A stretch of 64,000 nucleotides of DNA, taken from NCBI GenBank assembly GCA_005784505.1, contig VCAZ01000044.1, forward strand, positions 62,001 to 126,000, written 5' to 3'. Shown here in pieces: positions 1 to 9,039 of the stretch. Origin of the DNA: Bagarius yarrelli. Lineage: Eukaryota > Chordata > Actinopteri > Siluriformes > Sisoridae. Positions within the stretch are counted from its first letter, which is position 1. The number at the start of each line of letters is the position of its first letter. The notes under the pieces were generated by a model. It saw only the letters and a program-made list of their open reading frames with translations. It ran no database searches and had not been told where the DNA came from. The translations under genes were made by a program, and so were the position numbers.

Positions 1-450
1 TGCACCCCCATTTGGAGTTACAGAAACTATGGGCATGGCCCCTGAAGGGACACAGGGCTCTCAACCAAGGTTGGTGAGACCATACTCCAGTCCTCTATCC
101 CCTAAAATAGAACCTTTTCCACTTCTGGTGCAGAGACAGATAGCAGGACCCAGTTAACAGCCTGGTTGGTTCTTTGCTGGTTTTACATTTCTGTACAGGG
201 CTAATATCTTCCACCCTGAAGGTATATGTGGCCGTCATATCTACCTTGCATTTTTTGGGCACAAGGAGGCTAAGTCCTGTATGACAACTAAGGTTTCCAT
301 TATGGGCTATGCTCTCTGACTTCTCTCTAACACGAAAAATGGTGTTTTTACTGGCTGTCTCTTTTATGAAGAGGATTGGCAATCTTCAGTTGTTTTCCAC
401 CTTTTCTTCAGGAGGCCTTAGTTTAGCCATGGTGGAACACCTCTTATGAT
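1..450 (+). pseudogene. DIRS1-like tyrosine recombinase fragment (broken)
   Basis: Plus-strand remnant of the tyrosine recombinase (YR) that DIRS retrotransposons use in place of a DDE integrase. It enters from the window edge. Readable blocks, in shifting frames, are the N-terminal segment ending in TLKVYVAVIS near 211-240 and a downstream block VFLLAVSFMKRIGNLQ near 342-390; both are typical of fish DIRS recombinases. Stops and frameshifts lie between the blocks, and the catalytic C-terminal part (RHRY residues) is absent, so it cannot be functional. The same segment recurs at 50,686-51,000 (plus), 25,533-25,700 (minus) and 61,670-61,780 (minus). Bases 221-230 form the uninterrupted counterpart of the Tc1 insertion site at 23,001/25,531. 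Confidence 0.8.
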
Positions 451-649
451 GGATAAATGCTCTTTATTTGATTTAAATCGGATTGTTTAAAATAAACACC
501 CACTCACTGCCATTATAAAGAATGTGGAGCATCCGCTATGGGCGCAGGGAGAGTGAAGGCTTCATCCCAGGTCGGTCCAGACGATCTGGAGCTGTTTTGG
601 GGAGGCGGAGGTGGGCCTTTTTGCCACGAGCGAGAACGCACATTGTCAG

Positions 650-1030
650 CTGTACTTCTTAATGTCCCACTCCCCTCCACTCTCCCAATCCTGACCTGAG
701 GGAGCTGCTAGTGGCTCCCCCCTGGCTGATTCCCATCAGGAGAGACTTACTGTCTCAGGCGGCAGGCATGATTTTGCATCCCAGCCCAGAGCTGTGGAGC
801 CTGCATGTGTGGCTGCTTTAGGGCCGCTAAAAGAGCTGGACACACTGCGTGCGTGCGCAGCACGCTGGAGGAAGCGCAAGCCCCATCCACATGCAGCTTC
901 AAAGTGGCAGGTTTTTGCTCTATGGTGTTTCAGAGCCGGCCTTGACCCAAACAGCTTCTCCGTCTTCGCAATGTCGAGTGACGCTCAAAAGGAAACGTCT
1001 CCGTTTACGTTCATAACCTCGGTTCCCTGA
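650..1030 (+). pseudogene. DIRS RNase H / recombinase junction fragment
   Basis: Plus-strand translation shows IPIRRDLLSQAAGMILHP followed by PELWSLHVWLL, a block lying between RNase H and the tyrosine recombinase in fish DIRS polyproteins. A frameshift later comes ASKWQVFALWCFRAGLDP, matching the N-terminal SAM-like part of the recombinase. A stop and a frame change separate the two blocks and nothing of the catalytic domain follows. The open frame at 794-1,030 therefore starts inside the pseudogene and is not a gene of its own. Confidence 0.65.
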
Positions 1031-1289
1031 GAGTGGGAAAGAGACATTACGGTCATTTAGGCTCAGATTCTGAATATTGCCGCCCTGCCCCACCTTATAT
1101 ATGCTCTCTAGGGGGCGGCACTATGTGTTTATTTGCATACCGGTGGTAATTGGGCCAATACATGTACTGGAGTGAGCCAATAAATTTTCTGAGAGAAAGT
1201 GAAGGTAGGGATTTTTCCATAGCGGATGCTCCGCAATGTCTCGTTCCTGCTGTCACGGAACCGAGGTTACAGACGTAACCGGAGACGTT
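995..1289. repeat. Inverted repeat pair, DIRS-type termini
   Basis: About 58 bases at 995-1,053 are repeated in inverse orientation at 1,231-1,289 with few mismatches (shared core taacctcggttcc). The spacer of about 180 bases contains no coding signal. This is the terminal part of the DIRS-like element above. Confidence 0.75.
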
Positions 1290-1299
1290 TTGGACAGTG

Positions 1300-1954
1300 G
1301 GAGAAAACCAGAGTACCAAGAGTAAACCATGCAACTTTGGGACAACATGCAAACAGAAATGCTTTATTTACTATTAAAGTACTATAGTAAATATATGCTT
1401 GTTACTAGAATAAATGGCGATTGGCAATTGCAATTGCAAAAGTACTAACAACATACATTCATCTAAGTTAAGCTAAGTTAAGTTAAATCTTCTTTAGTTT
1501 ATGTATATTGTTTTTTAAATAAACTGCACCTTTGGGTTTAAAACTACTACTCACCTCAGCGGAACTCATTACAGCTTGCTTGAGGTGTTCATACTAGGTA
1601 AATAGAAACACATTTGCCAAAAAATTATGATGTAGCAAATGTTAAACCCATTGTTAGTGGTATTGGAAATGCTTCTGCTCTTTTAGGTTTCCAATATCAC
1701 TGTCAGCCCTTGAACAACTCAATGAAAATGCATCTTATTTGCATTTTATTGTTTTTGATTTCTGCAAACTTTAAAAAGATTCATTTCACATTCGTATGGA
1801 CATCTGGCTAGTAACTTGCATCTAGCAACATTTTTTTTTTCTATTCATAAATAAATGCATACAGATATTTTAATCCGTCTGTATACTCTTTGTATGCGAA
1901 TTACCATGCAGGTGTTAAAAAATTGCATTAACATTTTTTAAAAGTGCAATTACC
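1300..1954. other. AT-rich stretch, nothing recognised
   Basis: No coding, repeat family or RNA signal seen. Contains a short aagttaa-type direct repeat near 1,465-1,490 and a T-run near 1,830. Confidence 0.5.
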
Positions 1955-2410
1955 TGGTAATTACAGGTACTCCACCCTTCAAAACCAAGCAGTCTTGTTA
2001 GCCAATGACAGCACCAGTTCAGTTGGCGGCTCACGGAGACCTGGTGAGCCCAGGTGCTCCAATCCTCATACCTGTTTCGGAGGCTATCAAATCTATACAG
2101 TGACTCACACGGTGCTGCAGGCGGGTCCCAACAGCATGCCCTTATGGAGGCCTGGGGAGCCTCCACACTCCTATCAGCGACTCCCACTGGTAAAGCCTAA
2201 GAGTGAACCTATCCTCATCTAGATGACACAACATGTTATTATTAATTAAAACATATTGTAATGCTAGTAAATTGTAGCCTTGGGTCAGTGGCGCAGAGTC
2301 CCAGTTTATCCTCGAAGCGCCTTGAAACTGAGGGAAGGGGCAGAAACCTGGTCATCGGTGCCTCAGGATCATCGCAGGGTTTGCCTCCTCTCCCTGAACA
2401 TCTACCAGTG
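1955..2410. other. Unclassified GC-rich block
   Basis: Markedly more GC-rich than its AT-rich flanks, with overlapping open frames of about 90 codons on both strands at 1,915-2,222. I recognise no domain in either. It is bounded on the right by a short TA run (2,417-2,433). It may be an unrecognised transposon segment; a host exon is less likely because no family motif or clear splice context is visible. Confidence 0.4.
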
Positions 2411-2479
2411 CTTTCATATATATATATATATCCATATACATACTGGAGATATGTCTTTAATCTATGTTTAAACTAGGAG

Positions 2480-2740
2480 CCTGTGTCTAAAACCTGAACA
2501 CTGTCAGGTGGGCCATTCCAAAGTTTAGGAGCTAAATGTGAAAAAGCTCTACCTTCTTTTGTGGACTTTGGTATTCTGGGGACTACCAGAAGACTGTAGA
2601 ATTAACATCTTAGGAGCATGACAAATTGTAGCGTATTAAAAGACTAGATAGGTACATCTGAGCCAAACCATTTAGCACCTTATAAGTAAGTAGCAATATT
2701 TGTAATCAATCTTAAATTTAACAGGTAGCCAGTGCAGGGA
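2480..2740 (-). pseudogene. L2/Maui-type LINE, 3' end of RT ORF
   Basis: Reading the minus strand from about 2,735 gives SLHWLPVKFKIDYKY and further on a NGLAQMYLSSLL-like stretch and a KSTKxGRAFxH-like stretch. These are the hallmark C-terminal blocks of fish L2/Maui LINE ORF2 downstream of the reverse transcriptase domain. Several single-base indels break the frame. Endonuclease and RT core are absent, as expected for a 5'-truncated LINE copy. Similar blocks occur at 24,900-25,215 and 26,850-27,000. Confidence 0.75.
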
Positions 2741-3180
2741 TTTTTACCATAGCATTGTTCTTCCTGGTCGATGACATCACCTCTTCCACAACGAGCATCC
2801 TAATTTTTTTTTTTCCGTTTTGCTTAAAGCACAACATTTTGTTTTCATTGTGATTGCACCCAAAAAATAGACACTTCAACATTTTACTGATGTCTAACAC
2901 TTATCCATATAAGCAACATCAAATATTTGTGTTTTTGCACTGATAACAAAACCAAATTTGTTGGTCTGGCCGCCTAAACGGTGACCTCATAGTCTTAACT
3001 AAAACGTATTAAATAGAAAGGTCACTTTGGGTAAATTAACACAGACAAGTGTTAATTAGTGTGAACAAGTGTTGTATAGACAGACAAGTGTTCTTATTTA
3101 CCAAACAATATAAGAACAAATTGTTCTCTAAGCTGCTTCGTACTGTGGAAATAGAATGAAAGGAAACTGATGGTAAAAAG
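2741..3180. other. No gene or known repeat seen
   Basis: AT-rich sequence without a recognisable feature. Confidence 0.4.
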
Positions 3181-3184
3181 TGTT

Positions 3185-3440
3185 AAATGGTGCCTTAACT
3201 TATGTGTTTAATTTGTTCCGTGATGGAGCTTGTAATTCAAATTACCCGTTTGTCAAATCAATTTTCCCTGTTAAAATTAATTGAAATGCCACTAATCTGT
3301 TCCGATTCCCACAAAAAACACCACCATTTTTTTGTTATTAATATTAAATTTAAATTTTTTTTTTAGAATTTTAGCTTGCAAAAAATTGGCTAAGAAACGG
3401 CTCGTATCTTGAAAAACTTGTAAGTTGGGGCACTGTATTT
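3185..3440. mobile_element. MITE-like repeat (probable mariner-type non-autonomous element)
   Basis: The segment resembles a dispersed vertebrate non-autonomous repeat whose body contains poly-A/T-rich sequence, a taattgaaatgcca-like core, a cggctcgtatcttg stretch and a terminal ggggcactgta. I recognise the style, not the exact family, and cannot define both ends. Confidence 0.35.
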
Positions 3441-4122
3441 CAAGAATGCAATCTAGCCCACTCCCTCTTTCTTAGTCTATGCTATTCAGTAATGCTGTCC
3501 AGGGGGGTCGCAGAGCCTGATTTACACAAGAACACACAAATGTGCTACCTTATTAAAGCAACTCTGTATAACCTCAACTCCATGTATAGCCTCATCGTGC
3601 ATGTTGCATTACCCTTTAATGGCCTAGCCTTGAGTATATTGACAGACTGAGAGTCTAATTTGTCATTATAGTGAACGTGATCATGCATTAACCTAGTGAA
3701 ATGGTAATCAGTTATATTCAGGAGGTAACACTTAACTGTCAACTGTGCATGATAAATTCACTTACGACAGATAAAATTATGTTTGTGACAATGTAAACGT
3801 ACAGTGCATTAACAGCAAATTTTAAAAAATGTTGCTTTGGTTATGCAACTGAACAAAAATAATCAATAAAATAATCCTTGTTACATCTGGTCATTTTTGA
3901 TCAGATAGCTACCTAATTTGTTAAAATGATTTCCTTTACATTTGCCCACATAAAATTGTCTCCGCAAAACTGTTATGACTCTGATCTTCTATTCCAACAC
4001 AAAATACAAGTACATATTTTCGCTGACCTGAAATGACTAGTAGGTAATACTTTATTTATCCAGTCAGTCATAGTTTACACAAAATACACATAAATATATA
4101 AAAACCTCAATGCATATTATTA
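3441..4122. other. No gene or known repeat seen
   Basis: AT-rich sequence. A short open frame on the minus strand at 3,545-3,742 has no recognisable domain. Confidence 0.4.
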
Positions 4123-4124
4123 TA

Positions 4125-4747
4125 CAGTGCCTTGAACCAAGTATGCATACTCCTTTGTGTATTTTATTGAGATTTTATGTAATAGACTAAAACAAAGTAG
4201 CACATAATTGTGAAGTAGAACGAAAATGATACATGGTTTTCAAAACTTTAAGCAATAAAGATCTAAAAAGTGTGGTGTGCATTTGTATTCAGCCCCCAGC
4301 GTCAATACTTTTTAGAGCCACCTTTCGCTGCAGTTACAGCTGCAAGTCTTTTGGGGTATCTCTACCAGCTTTGCACATCTAGAGACCATTTTTTTCCCTT
4401 TTCTTTTTTGCAAAATAGCTCAAATTCAGCCAGATTGAATAGGGAGCATCTGTAAACAGCAATTTTCGAGTGTTGCAACAGATGCTCAATGGGATTAAGG
4501 TCTGGGCCATTCTAACACATAAATATTCTTTGAGCCAAACATTCCATTGTAGGTTTGGCTGTATGTTTATGGTCATTTATGGTCATATGCCCTGTATTTA
4601 GCTCCATCCATCTTTCCATCAAGTCTAACCAGCTTCCCTGTTCCCTGCTGAAGAAAAGCATTCCCACAGCATGATGCTGCCTCCACCATGTTACACAGTG
4701 GGGGTGGTGTGTTCAGGCTGGTAAGCAGTGTTACTTTCCGCCACATA
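4125..4747. mobile_element. Tc1/mariner transposon, left half
   Basis: Begins with the terminal cagtgccttg directly after a TA at 4,123-4,124, the target dinucleotide of Tc1 elements. The body matches the left part of the element at 23,003 (shared acaaagtagcacataattgt and acatggttttcaaaa stretches) but keeps about 270 bases that the second copy has lost (roughly 4,300-4,570). The right half is missing: similarity stops near 4,747, where a minisatellite begins. The transposase piece lies on the minus strand. Confidence 0.8.
4590..4720 (-). pseudogene. Tc1 transposase fragment
   Basis: On the minus strand, 4,663-4,692 encodes HGGGSIMLW, the conserved block of Tc1-family transposases in the central DDE catalytic domain. 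A WECFSSA-like stretch follows. The reading frame is broken on both sides and most of the enzyme is missing. The 108-codon open frame at 4,573-4,899 on the same strand is a shifted frame and not the real product. Confidence 0.75.
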
Positions 4748-4893
4748 TAGCGCTCTCTGGCTCTGCACAGGACGATTTTGCGCTTTGTGGCTTTGCACAG
4801 GACGTCGCTCTGGCCCCTGGCTCTATACAGGACCTGTCTCCATCCTCTGGCTGTGTCCAGGCTCTGTCCTGCATCGCCTGGCTCCGTCCATCC
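4748..4893. repeat. Imperfect 30-bp minisatellite (about 5 units)
   Basis: Units begin with a tggct(c/t)tgcacagga-like core and are spaced about 30 bases apart; the last two are the most diverged. The period is divisible by three, so the plus-strand frame stays open and reads as a repeating 10-residue unit (ALWLCTGRFC, ALWLCTGRRS, GPWLYTGPVS). There is no other sign of coding. The array starts exactly where the Tc1 half-element stops. Confidence 0.75.
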
Positions 4894-5358
4894 TGTCATT
4901 GTCTGTACGTGTTGCTTGCGCGAGAATGTAACGGTATGCCATTGTCGGTAACAGTAAAAAAAAAATTGAACTTTTTTGGAGATAAACCATTTTTTTACTA
5001 ACTAATTATATTAGCAGGTCCATAACTTATTAACTGTAAATTAACACTCAAAATTAACAGTGATACTCAAAAGATGCATATATACATATTCAAACATTTA
5101 TAAATTTAAGCACAATACCATCTTTATTATTTGTAATAAATGTATTTAATTACTAATAATAAATATGTAATTTTAAAAAGATTATTTATTTATTCAGTCT
5201 TTATAGCAATTTGTTGTTATTATTTTATAGTATTGAAATTATCTAGTTTGGTTAAGCATAATATACAGTTTATTTTCTTCACATAGGCATTATATTTTAT
5301 TAAATGAATATTAAATAATTAGTCTTGTTCATTGTTAAATTTTAATTTATGTGTCCAA
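4894..5358. other. AT-rich stretch, nothing recognised
   Basis: Very AT-rich between 4,960 and 5,340 with no coding or repeat-family signal. Confidence 0.45.
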
Positions 5359-5470
5359 CTGTCACAGACACGCCAGGCTCCGCCACAGTGCACCGCTCTT
5401 ACTCTCCGGAATACTAATCACACACACCTGACGCACATTCCCCAATCACAAATACCCTCACTATGGCTGC
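5359..5470 (+). mobile_element. Probable Gypsy LTR fragment
   Basis: Starts tgtcacagacacgccaggct and continues with a CA-rich stretch (cacacacctgacgcac, then ccaatcacaaat). This resembles the 5' start of fish Ty3/Gypsy LTRs, which begin with TG. The remainder of the LTR and any internal region are missing. It lies in the opposite orientation to the Gypsy fragment at 5,825, so the two are probably independent. Confidence 0.45.
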
Positions 5471-5824
5471 AATTACACTGCCTGTATCAAGTGACCCATT
5501 TCTGATTTTTGTTCTCCAATGTGGATCAGATATGTCTCATGACAGTGTAGGCAGGAAAAAAGTACATGGATTACGATTATTTTATCAGATGCAGGCCTCA
5601 TTCATGTGTTGTACTAAATCAGATTCGAATCGAATATGTGCATTAGCATGTGTGGTGTAAGCAGAAATTTTCACCTGTTAATGCAAGTCGTATGTTACTG
5701 AATATCAACAATAACACATGATGTCAACTCAATATGTCAACAGCGATATATAATAACTTACAACAACTGTGTATTTTGATATTTATTAATTTTGTTCACT
5801 GTAACTAATCTTTGAAACCCAGTT

Positions 5825-5950
5825 CAGAGGCAGAGGCAGTGTGAGAAAGACGATCGGGGTGTGCGGCATGAAAGTCTTGTATGAGTGTGGGGTCCAGGAT
5901 GTCACGTGCCTTGACCCATGACCTCTCCTCCGGGGTAGCCCCCAAATCCA
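5825..5950 (-). pseudogene. Gypsy integrase C-terminus / chromodomain fragment
   Basis: Minus-strand reading gives EERSWVKARDILDPTLI followed by a HAAHPDRLS-like stretch. This is the end of the Pol polyprotein of fish chromodomain-bearing Gypsy elements (the chromodomain W-E-G-Y...SW-V-A...IL region). Only about 40 codons survive. The right edge abuts a SINE. The fragment is a different copy, on the opposite strand, from the element at 6,303-8,902. Confidence 0.7.
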
Positions 5951-5960
5951 TCAGATTTAT

Positions 5961-6095
5961 GGGAAAGTGGTAGCTTAGTGGTTAAGGTGTTGGACTGATA
6001 CCAGATACCGGGGTTCAATTCCAAGCATCACCAAACAACAATCACTGGGCCCCTGAGAAATAAATGTAAGTCACGCTAGATAAAGATAAATATTC
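5961..6095 (+). mobile_element. tRNA-derived SINE
   Basis: Contains a polymerase III A-box-like tagcttagtgg (5,971-5,981) and a B-box ggttcaattcc (6,012-6,022) with tRNA-like spacing, followed by a tail ending in a gtaagtcacgctagataaa-type sequence common to fish SINEs. It is not a tRNA gene: no acceptor stem closes and a SINE tail follows. It sits directly beside the Gypsy fragment ending at 5,950. Confidence 0.75.
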
Positions 6096-6274
6096 CAGAA
6101 AACCCCTTCTTCTCCTAGAATTCAGGATTTCGTGTACCGGATATGCGGATATTCAATTTCGATGGGGCCCCAGGTTCCGCAGGTTCCCTAGGTTTACTGT
6201 CTAAATCAGGGTGGTTTGGTTTCAGCAATGAAACATTAAAAGAATGTTTGTTATAGAATGTTTGTTATGTTTGT

Positions 6275-6316
6275 TATAGAGCAAACAAAAGTTAAAAAAC
6301 TTTTGTTTGCTCTATA
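6275..6316. repeat. Perfect 19-bp palindrome with 4-nt loop
   Basis: Arms 6,275-6,293 and 6,298-6,316 are exact reverse complements separated by four A. The right arm overlaps the start of the recognisable 5' LTR of the Gypsy element (about 6,303). A short tandem ttgttatagaatg-like repeat precedes it. Confidence 0.9.
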
Positions 6317-6532
6317 GCCTACATATCAAGCGTTCATGTTTATTCTCTGCCTTTATGGTTTTGATCTTTGCTCTTTTCTCGGTTTTGATTACTGTCTTTA
6401 CGTTTCTTATTTGTTTGTTTGGACGCCTTTGGATTAGTGTTTATCGACCTCTGCTTACTCTTTAATTTGTCCAGTTTTTTTTAATAAAGTCATTCATCGC
6501 ACAACGGATTCTTCTCCGACGTCTTCCTTACA
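6303..6532 (+). mobile_element. 5' LTR of Ty3/Gypsy chromovirus, truncated at its 5' end
   Basis: Aligns with the right part of the 3' LTR at 8,738-8,902 (shared agcctacatatcaagcg-like start, shared aataaagtcattcatcgcac, shared gacgtcttccttaca end). The first about 120 bases of the LTR are missing and replaced by the palindrome. The 3' LTR lacks about 90 bases that this copy keeps (around 6,370-6,460). The aataaa near 6,483 is a likely polyadenylation signal. Confidence 0.75.
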
Positions 6533-6544
6533 GAATACTTCGCC

Positions 6545-7110
6545 ATCGCAGAATTCAGCAAGTTTGGCTTGTCTACAAACTATTGTCGATTATCACGCAC
6601 AAGCTCTTTGCGCTTTTCAGGCACAACTTGTGGCGTTACAAGAGGCACCGCAGTAGCTGCCACAGCCGCAGGGTGGTGATGGATCCACGACTATTCAACT
6701 CTCCGTCCCGGACAAGTTTGACGGTACCCCAGAGTTTCGTACCATGGCTTGACAAAGTGGATGGAACAAGGTGGCACTAAATCAGTATTTAAAGAGGGTC
6801 TTAACACACACCTTCAGGCTGAACTCGCCTGCCGTGATGACTCTGGATCATTCTCTCAATGTTGCCATTGTGGTGCAGCTGGACAACTTACTGCACAATA
6901 GCCCTCTTGTGCAGCATGCAGTCACTATACAAGCTATGTGCGCCACAATGGCTACGGTTCATGATGATGCAGAATCCATGCAGGTGGGGTGTACCAAGCT
7001 TACCCCCAAGAACGTCAGCGCAAACCTCTAGCTAGGCTGTGTTTCTACTGTGAGGCCCCCAACCACTTCAGTGCCACATGCCCCAAGAAACTCTCGCCTC
7101 ACCCCTCCAA
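6545..7110 (+). pseudogene. Gypsy gag remnant with CCHC zinc knuckle
   Basis: Frameshifted Gag capsid/nucleocapsid coding region. Recognisable blocks are LNTHLQAELACRDDS near 6,800-6,850 and a perfect CCHC zinc knuckle CFYCEAPNHFSATC at about 7,040-7,082 (C-x2-C-x4-H-x4-C), which binds RNA in packaging. Frame changes and stops occur between 6,600 and 7,000. The open frames at 6,583, 6,771 and 6,989 are pieces of this one gene. Confidence 0.8.
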
Positions 7111-7199
7111 AGTAAGTCATTTCCTATGCACTTTGTCATCTGCCGTGTGTCTTTCTGTGCCCGCTTATCTTAATTTGTCATTGATATTGTGCCTGTTTT

Positions 7200-7345
7200 C
7201 AGCGCTAGAGGACTCTGGGGCAGCATTAAATCTAATCAACAGCCAAGTGGTTAAACAACTCAAACTTCATACTACTCACTGCAAACCCCTCATTGCAGCT
7301 GTTGGACAAAGCTTCGGTTCTGGTATTACGCCATGATTACTTTAT
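7200..7345 (+). pseudogene. Gypsy aspartic protease remnant
   Basis: Shows the catalytic block LEDSGAALNLI (active-site D-S-G) and the following VKQLKL and AVGQSFGSGI-like segment of a retroviral-type aspartic protease. The second conserved half is degraded. It continues from Gag by frameshift, as usual in these elements. Confidence 0.75.
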
Positions 7346-7668
7346 AAATACAAGCACTTCATGAAGAGCGTTGGTCTTTCCACGTCATTTCATCACCCAA
7401 AAACCCCATCATTTTACAGTTTCATTGGCTACAAACGCATAATCCCACTATCTTCTAAACAGAGAGAGAGAGAGATTGTTCAGTGGTCAGAGAACTGTTA
7501 TGAAAACTATTTACGTGTGATTTGCTCCATGCCATGCTTAGCTACCCAAGTGGAACACTCTTTGAATTTTATGTATGCCAAGGCTCCCAAGAAATATAAC
7601 AATCTTATTAAAGTGTTCAATAAGGCCAAAGCTTCCTAACTACCTCCTTATAGACCTGGAGACTGTGC
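7346..7668 (+). pseudogene. Gypsy Pol: protease/RT linker and RT N-terminus
   Basis: In shifting frames this reads as the linker before the reverse transcriptase (FHVISSPKNPIIL near 7,378-7,420, then WLQTHNPTI) followed by a FNKAKAS-PPYRPGDCAIE block (about 7,613-7,670), the start of the RT in chromoviruses. All RT catalytic motifs, including the YxDD box, and RNase H are missing: the sequence jumps to integrase at about 7,680. This is a deletion of well over 1 kb relative to a full-length element. Confidence 0.75.
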
Positions 7669-7679
7669 TATTGAGATTC

Positions 7680-8110
7680 TTTTATTGAAGTTCTTTGAGG
7701 AACTTTGGCATCCCGGAGGACATTGTATCTGAGCATGGGCCCCAGTTTACCTCAGATTATGGACAAAGTTCTGCAAATGTCTTGACATCAATGTTAGTTT
7801 AACTACTGGTTACCACCCACAGTCTAATGAGCAGGTTAAACATTTGAATCAGGAGCTTAGGAGGTATTTGCGGTCTTACTGCTCCGGAGAACAGATATGA
7901 TGGGGTGAATTCATTCCCTGAGCCAAATACTCCCAAAACTTGATAACCCACTCCTCCACCACACTTACCCCTTTCCAATGTGTTTTGGGGTATCAACCAC
8001 CAATGTTCCCATGGTCTGGTAAACCTTTTAATGTGCCTGCAGTAAAGGAGTGGATGCAATGTAGTGCTTGAGTATAGGAGAGTACACATGTCAGACTTCA
8101 ACAGGCCGTA
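7680..8110 (+). pseudogene. Gypsy integrase catalytic core remnant
   Basis: Reading plus-strand frames gives an EHGPQFTSD-like block near 7,730-7,760 (contains the second catalytic D region of DDE integrases), TTGYHPQSNEQVKHLNQEL near 7,803-7,858 (contains the catalytic E region, E in the NEQ position), then SSTTLTPFQCVLGYQPPMF near 7,950-8,010. The zinc-binding HHCC domain and the first catalytic D are missing. Several stops are present. Confidence 0.8.
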
Positions 8111-8611
8111 AGATTACAGCATATCTAGGCAAACTGACAATGATGTCATCCTGACTATCAGCCGGGCCAACTCGTATGGCTATCTACTAGACATTTAAAG
8201 CTCAAGCTGGCCAGCAAGATATTAGGTCCTAAATACATGGGGCCTTTTTTAAAGATCTTACGCCAAATAAATCCTGTTACCTACAGACCGGAACTTCACC
8301 CCTCATACAGAATCTCTCCATCCTTTCATGTCTTACTGCTAAAGCCACACCACTCCAACTTCAACGATGAACCTCAGCCCCTGGAACCACCAGCTCCTTT
8401 CGATGTAGAAGGAGCTCCCACTTATCAGCTCCATGAGATCTTGGACTCTAGAAGAAGGAGAGGTTTTCTGGAGTATCTGGTGGATTGGGAGGGTTACGAA
8501 CAACGAGGAGATGTTATGGGTCAGGACTCGATCCAACCCTCATTCAAGATAGTCCAGCCCCACGTCCCCAAGGACATCCTAGAAGAATGCCTGAAAGTAT
8601 TCCTAGGATAG
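8111..8611 (+). pseudogene. Gypsy integrase C-terminus with chromodomain
   Basis: The longest surviving open piece (8,237-8,611, 124 codons) contains KYMGPFLKILRQINPVTYR-like GPY/F-domain sequence, then ISPSFHVLLLKP, then a chromodomain (YQLHEILDSRRRRG, FLEYLVDWEGY near 8,430-8,500). Chromodomains in these Gypsy elements direct integration to chromatin. The end of the domain is altered (EQRGDVMGQD where an aromatic and V-A usually follow). The stop at 8,609 lies just before the 3' LTR at 8,618, which is the normal arrangement. Confidence 0.85.
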
Positions 8612-8617
8612 GGGTAC

Positions 8618-8902
8618 TGTGACGAATCTGCCCTCCCACCACCAGAGGGCCCCCTTACCTGAGTAATAGTCATATGGACCACTTCCGGTATCAGTTCCTG
8701 TTAGCAGACTATTTAAACTAGCATATCGCTAAAGCACATCGCAAAGTATTGTTTGATCTCTAGCCTACATACCAAGCGTTTATGTTTATTATCCGCTTTC
8801 ATGGTTTTGATTATTGCTTTGACTTCAATTTTGAACTGTCCAACTTTATTTAATAAAGTCATTCATCGCACAATGGATTCTTCTCCGACGTCTTCCTTAC
8901 AG
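8618..8902 (+). mobile_element. 3' LTR of the Gypsy chromovirus
   Basis: Runs from TGTGACGAATCTG to CTTACA, i.e. TG...CA ends. The right part matches the 5' LTR at 6,303-6,532. It contains an aataaa signal near 8,854 and a CTCF-like ccaccagagggcccc at 8,639-8,653. It differs from the 5' LTR by an internal deletion and many substitutions, indicating an old insertion. Confidence 0.8.
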
Positions 8903-8985
8903 AATACTTTCTGTAACTACTGTCGATTATCACGCACAAGCTCTTTGACCTTTTCCTCTCTGACGTCTTCCTTGCACCTTTGTTT
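8903..8985 (+). mobile_element. Gypsy leader/gag start following the 3' LTR
   Basis: The sequence after the 3' LTR (gaatactt, then tgtcgattatcacgcacaag at 8,920-8,945) matches the leader that follows the 5' LTR (6,533-6,610). A second LTR-end-like gacgtcttccttgca occurs near 8,960. A simple provirus should end at the LTR, so this is part of a second tandem copy or a recombinant. Confidence 0.65.
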
Positions 8986-9039
8986 CAAGTACTTCACACT
9001 AACTGTACACATCAGCATTATTAAAGAAATTATATCATA

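Larger units (their letters stand above)
528..1290 (+). mobile_element. Second DIRS-like remnant, different family, with inverted terminal sequence
   Basis: A separate DIRS-like fragment of a second family. It opens near 528 with a short piece resembling the element terminus (gcatccgctatgg), carries an RNase H/recombinase-boundary coding piece at 650-1,030, and ends with a pair of inverted repeats at about 995-1,053 and 1,231-1,289. The terminal sequence (cggttccctgag, then a purine-rich gagacatt) is the kind seen at the inverted ends of fish DIRS elements. Most of the internal sequence is deleted. The assignment rests on the coding piece and the inverted termini together. Confidence 0.65.

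Noticed and set aside
5971..6040. Possible tRNA gene (A and B boxes present)
   Set aside because: No acceptor stem closes around it and it continues into a SINE tail; the same applies to the heads at 14,241, 20,970, 47,422 and 59,734.
7799..8101. 100-codon minus-strand open frame
   Set aside because: Lies antisense to the Gypsy integrase and has no domain of its own.
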